From assembly GCA_003165615.1 (NCBI GenBank), contig PLWR01000539.1, positions 8,701 through 13,756 on the forward strand: a stretch of DNA of 5,056 nucleotides, given 5' to 3'. Position 1 is the stretch's first letter; every line of letters begins with the position of its first letter. The translations under genes and the position numbers were made by a program. This DNA comes from Acidobacteriota bacterium (lineage in GTDB: Bacteria > Acidobacteriota > Terriglobia > UBA7540). Below are positions 1-5,056 of this stretch, one piece after another. Below the pieces are notes generated by a model, which ran no database searches, was not told the DNA's origin, and saw only the letters and a program-made list of their open reading frames with translations.

Positions 1-180
1 AAGCCGCAGGTCATCGGGCAGTGGCGGGACCGTAATTTGGACAAGCTTGGGGTAAACCCGCCAATGCCACATCAATTTGGCCTCCAGCCCACGCCGACAC
101 ACCGAATTCGTCTGCTTCCTTTTTCGAAAACACAAGTTCGCCACGGGTCATCGCGCCTGGAGTGTGCCGGCAAAACATAA
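1..180 (+). CDS. Possible 3' end of an unidentified gene cut by the window edge
   Basis: Frame 1 is open from the first base to TAA at 178-180, giving 59 residues (beginning KPQVIGQWRD, ending RLECAGKT). The translation has no recognised motif, and the final third is rich in arginine and serine. If real, it is the C-terminal end of a gene starting left of the window. Open length alone is weak evidence in GC-rich DNA, and a second frame is open over 77-259, so this is a low-confidence call. Confidence 0.18.
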   Translation, partial: KPQVIGQWRDRNLDKLGVNPPMPHQFGLQPTPTHRIRLLPFSKTQVRHGSSRLECAGKT

Positions 181-186
181 ATCTTC

Positions 187-354
187 ATGCCGCGCAAAGT
201 ATACAACTTTCTCACCAGAATGGATGCGGAACCCCACGTGGGGCAGAGGGTCAATCTGACGCTGTGGTATCCGCTGCTGGATGAGGACAACCCGGCTATT
301 CCTTCCAAAGGCGCGCAGCCCAGCGCGGCGCAGAAAAACCGCTCACCGCAATGA
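187..354 (+). CDS. Short unidentified ORF, 55 codons, possibly a gene remnant
   Basis: An ATG-initiated frame of 55 residues begins MPRKVYNFLT and contains a protein-like stretch near residues 13-40 (DAEPHVGQRVNLTLWYPLLD and on), ending in a polar tail with TGA. I do not recognise the family. There is no clear ribosome binding site before the ATG. Directly upstream in the same frame is TAA (178-180), and before that the frame is open to the left edge, so 1-354 would read as one coding stretch interrupted by a single stop. That could mean a decayed gene or simply two chance frames. The overlapping frames on both strands look no better. It is listed because it is the most protein-like reading of this stretch. 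Confidence 0.25.
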   Translation: MPRKVYNFLTRMDAEPHVGQRVNLTLWYPLLDEDNPAIPSKGAQPSAAQKNRSPQ

Positions 355-586
355 GCCGCAGTGAGCAGTGGAGTCCCGGACAAAGGAGTGTCCCGGTATG
401 AACTCAGCCCCTTCAGTCAGCCGTGCTCAAGGAACGATAGAACGTCAATATCCTAAAGGATTGTGACTTGCTCTGAAGCCGATGGGCCCCAGACTTGTTC
501 GGGGAATAAGGATTCCGGAACAATAATTTGGGGGACAAGGCTTCGGGGGACAAGGCTGATGACTGTCCGCTCGAAGCCCGCCCCGC
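355..586. other. Non-coding stretch downstream of ccsA
   Basis: No convincing gene is seen here apart from the repeat array described separately. A 22-codon frame at 398-466 has AAAGGAG nine bases before its ATG but is too short and featureless to support. With the doubtful ORFs to its left, the whole 1-586 segment appears gene-poor between ccsA and whatever lies beyond the window. Confidence 0.5.
495..553. repeat. Four diverged ~15-bp tandem units downstream of ccsA
   Basis: Read on the minus strand, units of 15, 15, 14 and 15 bases follow one another: 539-553, 524-538, 510-523 and 495-509. Each starts TTGT or TTAT, followed by a C-rich core and then A/T-rich bases. The first two share TTGTCCCCC exactly, and on the plus strand the 13-mer GGGGGACAAGGCT occurs at 530-542 and again at 545-557. 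The two units at 495-523 are also mutually inverted in part: TTGTTC (495-500) pairs with GAACAA (518-523), and GGAAT (503-507) pairs with ATTCC (512-516), around loop AAGG. The array begins about 33 bases past the ccsA stop codon, in its 3' untranslated region. No U-tract follows the hairpin, so I do not call it a terminator. Confidence 0.6.
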
Positions 587-2014
587 TCACGCGTACGAGT
601 GCAATCCGGGCAGCAGGTAGGTGACGCCGAAGAACGTAAACATCACGACGCCGAAGCCGATGATGGCGAAGTAGGCGGAGCGCCGGTCGCGCCAGCCGCG
701 GGTCAAACGCATGTGGAGGTATCCCGCGTAAGTCAGCCAGGTAATCAGCGCCCAATCTTCCTTCGGGTCCCAGCTCCAATACGCGCCCCAGGTGCGATTG
801 GCCCAATAGGCGCCGGCGATGATCATGAAGGTCAGCAGGGGGAAGGAAATCGCCACGGTTTTGTAAATCAAACTGTCGAGCGTGTCACGGTCAGGCAGGT
901 AGCCAACAATGGAATCATATTTCCAGTCCAGCACTTTCCAGGCGATGCACGCAAACAGCACCGTCGCCACGCCTGCCAGCAGGAACGGGCTATCCACCAG
1001 ACGCACTTCAAAGCTCTGGGAATATTGCGCGAGGTATTGAGGGCCGCTATTCACCTTCATGAGCAGCAGCGCCAGGGCCAAGGCCTGCACGCCGAGCGCC
1101 GCCAGGAAGACCCAGCGCACGACTTTGTCCCAGCTTTCCGGCCGCTCGGAATAGGTCGCCACAAGGTTCAAAGCCAAGGTGGCGGCGGCCAGCACCAGGG
1201 CGATGACGAAGGGCCAGCCCAGCGAATCGAGTGGCACCATCAAGGCCTTGTGGGGGGCGAGCATTACTTTCTGATGCGCCGCGGGATCCCATGCCGCCAT
1301 CGTCAACGCCATGCCGCCATTGACACTGGTGGCCACAATTGTGCCGTACACACCCACCACCAGCGCCGAGCACCAGCTCAGGAAATTCCGCGGGGTAACG
1401 CCGTCCTTGACCAGGAACAGGAGCGCCACGGCAAACGAAATGGTAAAGCCCGCGTAGCTCAGCATGGCCAGCGTTACGTGAATTTGCAGCCAGGTGGATT
1501 GCAAGGCCGGCACCAGCGGACGGATTTCTCCCGGCAACACTTGCATCAGGATGAGCGCCAGAGCGGCAATGGGTAGCGTGATGGCTCCCAGAAAGGGTAG
1601 CTTGAATTTCCATTCCGCCACGGTGTGCAATGCCACCACGGCCCAGGAGAACACCAGAACCATCTCATAGATGTCGGATAGCGGGGCGTGCCCGGAACTC
1701 CACCAGCGTGCCGCGATGGCGACCGAGTGCAGCAGCAGGCCGCCGCGGGAGAGCATTACACCGCCCGCAAAAAGTTCCGCCTGCCGCAGGGCAACGGATG
1801 CGCCATACAACACCGATCCGCCCAGATAAGCGATAAGTGCCACGTACAAGAATTTTTCGCCGGCTCTTCCACCTGAAAACCATCCCCCCGGAGTGACGAG
1901 ATGGGGGACAGAGATCGCCAGCACCGTCAAGCACGCCACGCTGACCACCAGCAAAAACCAACCTGCCGCGCTGTGCTGGCTGCGCTCCGTGGTGTGCGTT
2001 AATACCTTTGCCAT
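587..2014 (-). CDS. ccsA: Cytochrome c biogenesis protein CcsA/ResC (System II heme handling subunit), enlarged form
   Basis: This is the integral membrane subunit of the System II cytochrome c synthase. With ResB it brings heme to the outer face of the membrane and presents it for thioether attachment to apocytochrome c. The protein has 475 residues and about a dozen hydrophobic segments. The family signature, the tryptophan-rich WWD heme-binding loop, is at residues 409-421 (W409, W413, W415, D416, E419, W421). Expected heme-ligand histidines are visible: H179 (LQIHV) before the loop and H472 (GLHSY) after it as external ligands, and H434 (YLHMR) in the membrane. H96 is a further membrane histidine. 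The start is ATG with GAAGGAG six bases upstream (positions 2021-2027), 51 nt after resB ends, so the two are very likely co-transcribed. The oddity is length. About 230 residues separate H179 from the WWD loop, where compact CcsA/ResC proteins have far fewer; the extra part adds about four membrane segments. The family assignment is firm; CcmC and CcmF share the WWD domain, but the ResB neighbour decides for CcsA. Confidence 0.95.
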   Translation of the reverse strand: MAKVLTHTTERSQHSAAGWFLLVVSVACLTVLAISVPHLVTPGGWFSGGRAGEKFLYVALIAYLGGSVLYGASVALRQAELFAGGVMLSRGGLLLHSVAIAARWWSSGHAPLSDIYEMVLVFSWAVVALHTVAEWKFKLPFLGAITLPIAALALILMQVLPGEIRPLVPALQSTWLQIHVTLAMLSYAGFTISFAVALLFLVKDGVTPRNFLSWCSALVVGVYGTIVATSVNGGMALTMAAWDPAAHQKVMLAPHKALMVPLDSLGWPFVIALVLAAATLALNLVATYSERPESWDKVVRWVFLAALGVQALALALLLMKVNSGPQYLAQYSQSFEVRLVDSPFLLAGVATVLFACIAWKVLDWKYDSIVGYLPDRDTLDSLIYKTVAISFPLLTFMIIAGAYWANRTWGAYWSWDPKEDWALITWLTYAGYLHMRLTRGWRDRRSAYFAIIGFGVVMFTFFGVTYLLPGLHSYA

Positions 2015-2065
2015 AATCGACTCCTTCGTTTTACTTCGCGCGTATTTCTCCCTGCGCTTGGACCC

Positions 2066-3514
2066 TTACGCCGCCGGGGCGTCTTCCCTTACTTCTTCCG
2101 GTACGTGCGCCAAGGCGGATTGGACTGCATCGGCCAATTCGTTAAACCTGCGCTCAAAATTCTCGCGATACTTGCTGGGTTGCCCACCCAGCAGGAGAGC
2201 CGGCTGCCCCTTGCGATCCGTCGCCGCGATTCCCCAAATGCGGATGTGCGAAAGGTACAGGGCCATCATCAATCCGGTCACCAGCAGCAGGCAGCCTGGC
2301 CAGATCAGCCATTGACCGGGTTCGTGCGCAACCTGCAACCCCGTGGTGGATTCCATCTCCACGCTGACAAACCGGAAGCTTACGCCGGTATCGTTCGGCG
2401 GGTTCAATTCCGGCGACTTGGCCAGCACCCAGGCATTGGTGGCCCGGTTAGCCGGACGCATTACTTGCAGGTGAATGGCAGGATTATTAGGCTCATCGGA
2501 CCGTGAGGCAATCTGGTTGCCTTCCAGAACATAGTCGGGAATAAAATCGGCCAGCGCGACGGTGGAGCCATCGTCACCCAGAGGCACTGGCGCCCCTGGA
2601 GCGAGATTAAGCACTTTGTGTTTCTGGACACCGTTTTCCAGCCAGTTCGCCTCCATAACCAGTTTGCGGGGCACCCCTGCGGAAGCCAGCGATGCCTGGA
2701 AGAATCGCACTCCCTTGTAGGTGAGAGGGTCATTCACAGAGATCTTCTTTTGCGCCACCGCGCGGCCGTTTTCGAGCACCGTCAGTTGGCTCCAGTATTG
2801 CCGGGGGGAGCCGTCAGGGTAAGATTCCATCCCTGCTGAATCGCAACGCAAGGTGAAGTCGAGGTGATGGCGGGCGCCCGGCTCGGTCAGAGGTTCGATG
2901 ACGTCGGTGCTCATCCCCGGGCGGAGCGTGACGAATCCTTTGTAACCGCGGGTCCCATCCAGGATTGCCCCGGTAAAGATGATCAACAAGCTGGCATGGA
3001 CTACGTAAGGTGCAAGGCGCACCAGCCGGTGCTTTTCCACGTAGAGCGTACCCTGGGGAAGAACATCCAGCCGATGCGGGTAGCCCAGATTCTCAAGCTT
3101 AAGCGCGGCCAGCGCCAACGCTTCCCGGGGTGTGTGCGGCCCCAAAGGAATCTCTCGCTGAAAGGGTAGCGCCCGGATGAAAACTGGGTCGGCCAGAAAA
3201 TGCGGCCGCGCGTACAGCCGCCACACTTGGGGAAAGCGCTCGATGGAAGCCAGCGTGATGTTGGCTCCCAGGAGGCCTAATAGCAGGATGAACCACCACG
3301 TGTGAAAGACGTCGAACAGCCCCAGCGCATTCAATAGGCTGACGATCTGCGGAGCGTAGATCTGCTCGATTTGGCCTTCCTGGGCCATGGGCTTTTGGAG
3401 AATGAGAGTGCCCAGAATCATTGCCATCCCCAACATGCCGAGTAACAGTAATCCACACTTCAGCGAGCTGAAGAATTGAAGAAGTTTGTCGATACTCGAT
3501 TGGCGACTGGCCAC
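2066..3514 (-). CDS. resB: Cytochrome c biogenesis protein ResB/Ccs1 (System II)
   Basis: ResB (Ccs1/CcsB) is the partner of CcsA in the System II cytochrome c synthase and is thought to hold the apocytochrome and help conduct heme through the membrane. The protein has 482 residues and the classic layout of three N-terminal membrane helices (about 20-40, 72-92 and 168-186), a large external domain (about 187-400) and a last helix (about 401-423) followed by a short cytoplasmic tail. Family motifs seen are FFSSLKCGLLLL at 14-25, FHTWWFILLLGLLGANI at 70-86, the transmembrane histidine H173 (VVHASLL), NDPLTYKGVRFFQAS at 261-275, and the final block EPGQWLIWPG with SHIRIWG at 398-428. Cysteines are C20, C224 and C407; I do not see an obvious CxxC redox pair. 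The start is GTG, chosen because AGGAG (3521-3525) sits six bases upstream; no better ATG lies near. It is the first gene of the operon, with ccsA following. No thioredoxin-like ResA or CcdA is encoded in the window. Confidence 0.95.
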   Translation of the reverse strand: MASRQSSIDKLLQFFSSLKCGLLLLGMLGMAMILGTLILQKPMAQEGQIEQIYAPQIVSLLNALGLFDVFHTWWFILLLGLLGANITLASIERFPQVWRLYARPHFLADPVFIRALPFQREIPLGPHTPREALALAALKLENLGYPHRLDVLPQGTLYVEKHRLVRLAPYVVHASLLIIFTGAILDGTRGYKGFVTLRPGMSTDVIEPLTEPGARHHLDFTLRCDSAGMESYPDGSPRQYWSQLTVLENGRAVAQKKISVNDPLTYKGVRFFQASLASAGVPRKLVMEANWLENGVQKHKVLNLAPGAPVPLGDDGSTVALADFIPDYVLEGNQIASRSDEPNNPAIHLQVMRPANRATNAWVLAKSPELNPPNDTGVSFRFVSVEMESTTGLQVAHEPGQWLIWPGCLLLVTGLMMALYLSHIRIWGIAATDRKGQPALLLGGQPSKYRENFERRFNELADAVQSALAHVPEEVREDAPAA

Positions 3515-3571
3515 GAAGTGCTCCTGCGATTGTGGATATCCCGAGGTTGCTGGCCCTAAGCCACCCTATTC

Positions 3572-3586
3572 GGCATCTCTGATGCC
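3572..3586. repeat. Perfect 6-bp hairpin in the resB upstream region
   Basis: GGCATC (3572-3577) and GATGCC (3581-3586) are perfect inverted copies around a three-base loop, about 60 bases before the resB start codon on the minus strand. It could form a small leader hairpin; there is no T-tract to make it a terminator. Confidence 0.4.
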
Positions 3587-3632
3587 AGCACCGGAACAAA
3601 TGTCCGGTATCCATAATCTCTTGATAATGGAC

Positions 3633-3655
3633 GGGAAAAACGCAGGTTTTCTCCC
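3633..3655. repeat. Inverted repeat (hairpin) upstream of resB
   Basis: GGGAAAAAC (3633-3641) pairs with GTTTTCTCCC (3646-3655) around the loop GCAG, giving nine base pairs with one bulged C at 3651. It lies about 120 bases before the resB start codon. Depending on where transcription starts, it is either an operator-like dyad or a hairpin in the resB leader. Confidence 0.5.
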
Positions 3656-3744
3656 CCCGGAAGGCAACAGGGGAGCAATCCGGGCGAAATTAGGGGCAAA
3701 AGCCACATGGGATTGGGTGGGGATACGCAATTTGTCCGTTTTCC

Positions 3745-3771
3745 TTGACGGCCTGGCAGATAACCTATGAC
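3745..3771 (+). promoter_or_regulatory. Weak sigma-70-like promoter candidate for the HTH gene
   Basis: TTGACG at 3745-3750 matches five of six -35 consensus bases. TATGAC at 3766-3771 matches four of six -10 bases, with a short 15-bp spacer. The alternative GACTAT at 3769-3774 gives 18 bp but matches fewer bases. A start near 3779 would leave about 30 bases before ATG 3809 and about 80 before ATG 3861. The -35 is good and the -10 poor, so this is only a candidate. Confidence 0.3.
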
Positions 3772-3808
3772 TATGAACAAAATCCAAGCGGACGAAAAGG
3801 AACCAAAA

Positions 3809-3940
3809 ATGCTGACAAAAGGGCAGGTGCACAAGCACCGTCATATTGCCGGAGGCTCTAATGAAACCTTTTACTACTGTTCGTGGCCCAGCCGACGTGA
3901 AGGAATTCGTTGCTGGCCCGAGGCCCGTAACTCCCTTTAA
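3809..3940 (+). CDS. Possible 43-residue upstream ORF (leader peptide) before the HTH gene
   Basis: This open frame of 43 codons starts at ATG 3809, preceded by AAAAGGAA (3795-3802) at normal spacing. It runs in a different frame through the start at 3861 and ends with TAA at 3938-3940. That stop codon forms the first bases of TAAGGAGGT, the Shine-Dalgarno for the in-frame ATG at 3954 of the HTH gene. The peptide begins MLTKGQVHKH, is rich in histidine, arginine and tryptophan, and has two cysteines; I recognise no family. The geometry is what one expects of translational coupling, in which ribosomes finishing the short ORF would keep the next site open. It would also overlap, and so compete with, initiation at 3861. 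It could equally be chance, since the HTH frame is open across the same stretch. Confidence 0.35.
   Translation: MLTKGQVHKHRHIAGGSNETFYYCSWPSRREGIRCWPEARNSL
3826..3839 (+). repeat. Small hairpin ahead of the HTH gene
   Basis: GGTGC (3826-3830) and GCACC (3835-3839) pair around the loop ACAA, ending 11 bases before GGAGG at 3851. It is a short but perfect stem in the likely 5' leader and could influence access to the ATG 3861 site. It may also be chance. Confidence 0.3.
3851..3855 (+). promoter_or_regulatory. Shine-Dalgarno for the long HTH form (ATG 3861)
   Basis: GGAGG lies five bases before ATG 3861. It supports the longer 98-residue HTH protein but competes with the stronger downstream site, so it does not settle the start alone. 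Confidence 0.55.
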
Positions 3941-4157
3941 GGAGGTTACTCCCATGGAGATGCAACCCACCTTTACGCTGACTTTCTCGATTGGAACCAC
4001 CATGAAGGAAATTCACGACTCGGTGATCCGCACGGTATTGCAATATACGCGTTGCAATCGTCTACGCGCTGCGCAACTGCTGCAAATCAATCCGCGGACC
4101 ATCCGTCGTCGCTTGGGCAAGAAGGACGGGGCTGGCGCCACGGTGCGAGCGGCCTGA
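3861..4157 (+). CDS. Small Fis-type helix-turn-helix DNA-binding protein
   Basis: This is a small predicted DNA-binding protein whose C-terminal half matches the Fis/NtrC-type HTH. With the start at 3861 it has 98 residues. A helix lies at about 47-63 (MKEIHDSVIRTVLQY), followed by the recognition unit at about 66-88, with the typical run NRLRAAQLLQINPRTIRRRL and the conserved pattern N-x3-AA-x-LL-x-I-x3-T-x3-RL. The first 31 residues show no domain. Two in-frame starts are both credible. ATG 3861 has GGAGG five bases upstream. ATG 3954 has a complete TAAGGAGGT eight bases after its GGAGG core and would give a 67-residue protein that keeps the whole HTH. The second has the stronger site, so the short form may be the main product. 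The gene lies divergently from resB and upstream of a receiver-only response regulator, which suggests a joint regulatory role, but no target is visible. The fold assignment is good; the exact function is unknown. Confidence 0.85.
   Translation: MKPFTTVRGPADVKEFVAGPRPVTPFKEVTPMEMQPTFTLTFSIGTTMKEIHDSVIRTVLQYTRCNRLRAAQLLQINPRTIRRRLGKKDGAGATVRAA
3938..3946 (+). promoter_or_regulatory. Full-length Shine-Dalgarno before ATG 3954
   Basis: TAAGGAGGT is a nine-base complement of the usual 16S rRNA 3' end, and eight bases separate its GGAGG core from ATG 3954. It is the strongest ribosome binding site in the window. It lies inside the long reading of the HTH gene, and its TAA doubles as the stop of the 43-codon upstream ORF. 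Confidence 0.7.
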
Positions 4158-4187
4158 TATCCATATCTCATTCATAAGTCGGCTCAC

Positions 4188-4216
4188 GCCTCGCTTGGCG
4201 AGGAGGGCCCGCCTCG
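4188..4216 (+). repeat. Overlapping alternative hairpins between the HTH gene and the response regulator
   Basis: CCTCGC (4189-4194) pairs with GCGAGG (4198-4203) around loop TTG. The same CGAGG (4199-4203) can instead pair with CCTCG (4212-4216). The two stems exclude each other. No U-run follows, so a standard rho-independent terminator is not supported. The remaining bases to 4403 hold no gene I can support, except the uncertain N-terminal extension of the response regulator frame. Confidence 0.35.
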
Positions 4217-4403
4217 TATTCCCTCACCACGCCCCGCACCTGTACCTCGCTTTCAAAGGGTGCGGTTTAGCCCGGCGACAGAGTGTCACCCAAGCAAGGC
4301 CGTGGTATCTCCCCGCCATGTCTTTTCCAAATTGGTGCCTTACGTGCTCCGAGTGGGGTTAAGCGTGGACATGACGAAAACCACGCCGCACGGGTGTTTT
4401 GTA

Positions 4404-4874
4404 ATGTGGAACACGATTGAAAACTGCGAACCGGAGGGAAGTTGGGGGGCCGGGGGGTCTGTGGGCGAGGAACTTAGCGGCCGCATCCTGATTATTGACG
4501 ACGACCCGCACTTCCTGCGCGTCCTTCAGCGGATCTTGTCCGGCGAGAAATTCGAAGTCAGCGCGACCTCGAATTCCTGCGAAGCATTGGGACTTCTGCG
4601 TTCCGGCAATTTTAATTTGATCATTTGCGATTTGCGCATGCCGGATTGTGACGGTTTGAACCTCCTTCAGGCCATTCGTAGCGCTGGAAACGAAATCCCC
4701 GTTATCATTCTCACCGCTTATGGCGAGGTGGATACCTATCTGGAAGCCATGAATGCCGGGGCAACGGAGTATCTGAACAAGCCCATCAAGTCGGATGAAC
4801 TCGTCAAGGTTGTCCGCAACTGCCTCCGCAGAGGCAACCACCGCAACCATTCCAAGCGATCGACCAACGTCTAA
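4404..4874 (+). CDS. Single-domain response regulator (receiver domain only)
   Basis: This is a phospho-acceptor receiver protein of two-component signalling. From ATG 4404 it has 156 residues. The domain begins at about residue 27 with RILIIDDDP (acidic pocket D32, D33, D34). The phosphorylation site is D76 in ICDLRMPD, the switch threonine is T104 in ILTAYGE, and the conserved lysine is K126 in YLNKPIKSDEL. All active-site residues are present, so it should be phosphorylatable. The sequence style is that of NtrC/AtoC-type receivers. After the last receiver helix (about LVKVVRNCLRR) only a basic tail of about 13 residues remains, so there is no DNA-binding or enzymatic output domain. The frame is open from GTG 4260; other possible starts are ATG 4371 and GTG 4461. 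None has a good Shine-Dalgarno, and I chose the ATG closest to the domain. A glycine-rich stretch just before the domain comes from a G-tract region. No histidine kinase is in the window. Confidence 0.88.
   Translation: MWNTIENCEPEGSWGAGGSVGEELSGRILIIDDDPHFLRVLQRILSGEKFEVSATSNSCEALGLLRSGNFNLIICDLRMPDCDGLNLLQAIRSAGNEIPVIILTAYGEVDTYLEAMNAGATEYLNKPIKSDELVKVVRNCLRRGNHRNHSKRSTNV
4436..4465 (+). other. G-quadruplex motif before the receiver domain
   Basis: Four G-tracts of 3, 6, 6 and 3 bases (4436-4438, 4444-4449, 4452-4457, 4463-4465) are separated by loops of 5, 2 and 5 bases, fitting the canonical G3+N1-7 pattern on the coding strand and hence in the mRNA. In the chosen frame it encodes the glycine-rich GSWGAGGSVG segment. 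If translation instead began at GTG 4461, the tracts would cover the initiation region. Confidence 0.55.
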
Positions 4875-4963
4875 AAAGCCCTCCTTTTGAGATTAGAATT
4901 TCCCAACAACTCGCGCTTCCACCCACATTCTCTGCGTGAAGACCCACGAAACTGAGCGTATTA

Positions 4964-5056
4964 ATGGGAATCAGGGGGGTACGAGATTTCCTGCCCGGCG
5001 CCAACCTCGATGGGGCTTCTTGTGCCTACGGTCAGGGTCCCGTCAAAGTCGACGCA
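4964..5056 (+). CDS. Possible 5' end of an unidentified gene at the right edge
   Basis: An ATG at 4964 opens a frame that stays open for 31 codons to the window end, beginning MGIRGVRDFL. No good ribosome binding site precedes it. A second frame from GTG 4936 is also open to the edge, and the two cannot be told apart on so little sequence. No family is recognisable. Positions 4875-4963 hold no terminator I can support. Confidence 0.18.
   Translation, partial: MGIRGVRDFLPGANLDGASCAYGQGPVKVDA

Larger units (their letters stand above)
3515..3808. promoter_or_regulatory. Divergent intergenic region between resB and the HTH gene
   Basis: About 290 bases separate the resB GTG from the first possible plus-strand start. 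The region must hold the promoter of the resB-ccsA operon and probably that of the HTH gene. On the resB side it contains two inverted repeats, at 3572-3586 and 3633-3655, and the resB Shine-Dalgarno at 3521-3525. I found no strong sigma-70 type promoter for resB on the minus strand. The frames open across this interval look like chance readings. Confidence 0.6.

Noticed and set aside
121..130. Palindrome TTTTCGAAAA
   Set aside because: It is short, within the range of chance occurrence, and not linked to any supported gene.
232..243. Perfect 12-bp palindrome CCCCACGTGGGG
   Set aside because: About one perfect palindrome of this length is expected by chance in 5 kb, and it is not placed at a gene start.
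398..466. 22-codon frame with AAAGGAG nine bases before its ATG
   Set aside because: The ribosome site is good, but the peptide is too short and featureless and overlaps no regulated downstream gene on the same strand. Chance is the simpler explanation.
495..523. Hairpin downstream of ccsA considered as its rho-independent terminator
   Set aside because: On the minus strand the stem is followed by GTCTGGGG rather than a T-run, so it does not meet the terminator pattern.
599..1576. Long plus-strand open frame of 325 codons opposite ccsA
   Set aside because: It is rich in Gln, His, Arg and Gly, has no recognisable motif, and is exactly antisense to a gene with clear CcsA motifs. This is typical of a shadow frame in GC-rich DNA.
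3566..4003. Minus-strand open frame of 145 codons across the divergent intergenic region, and the overlapping frame at 3486-3770 on the plus strand
   Set aside because: Both lack recognisable domains and good ribosome binding sites, and they cover the start regions of resB and the HTH gene, which are better supported.
4874..4888. AAAAG...CTTTT inverted repeat right after the response regulator stop, considered as a terminator
   Set aside because: The stem is only five mostly A-T pairs, and the T-run is part of the stem itself rather than following it.

Overview
The window reads as chromosomal DNA of a GC-rich, free-living Gram-negative-type bacterium that matures c-type cytochromes by System II (ResB/CcsA). 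My tentative guess is Verrucomicrobiota or a neighbouring phylum. This rests on protein style and gene organisation only, since there is no rRNA or other marker gene here.

Layout. Positions 1-586 hold no recognisable gene. There are two short in-frame open stretches of doubtful coding status, then four diverged ~15-bp tandem units just past the end of ccsA. Positions 587-3514 (minus strand) hold a two-gene operon transcribed resB then ccsA, 51 nt apart, each with a clear Shine-Dalgarno site. Positions 3515-3808 are the divergent intergenic region, with two hairpin-forming inverted repeats on the resB side and a weak promoter candidate facing the other way. Positions 3809-4157 (plus strand) hold a small Fis-type helix-turn-helix protein preceded by an unusual nest of three start sites with good ribosome binding sites, one belonging to a 43-codon upstream ORF whose stop lies inside the next Shine-Dalgarno. 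Positions 4158-4403 are non-coding or uncertain. Positions 4404-4874 encode a response regulator that is a receiver domain with no output domain. Positions 4875-5056 hold only a possible start of another gene running off the right edge.

How the genes work together. ResB and CcsA form the membrane complex that moves heme across the membrane and attaches it to CxxCH motifs of apocytochromes c. The Fis-type protein and the stand-alone receiver lie in tandem on the opposite strand. Together they have the two domains that are normally fused in RegA/PrrA/ActR-type redox regulators, so a split regulator acting near a cytochrome c maturation operon is an attractive but unproven idea.

I found no mobile element, CRISPR array, tRNA, rRNA or convincing rho-independent terminator. 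The two large genes are a known system. The most unusual points are the enlarged middle of CcsA, the nested starts before the HTH gene, the split receiver/HTH pair and a G-quadruplex motif just before the receiver domain.
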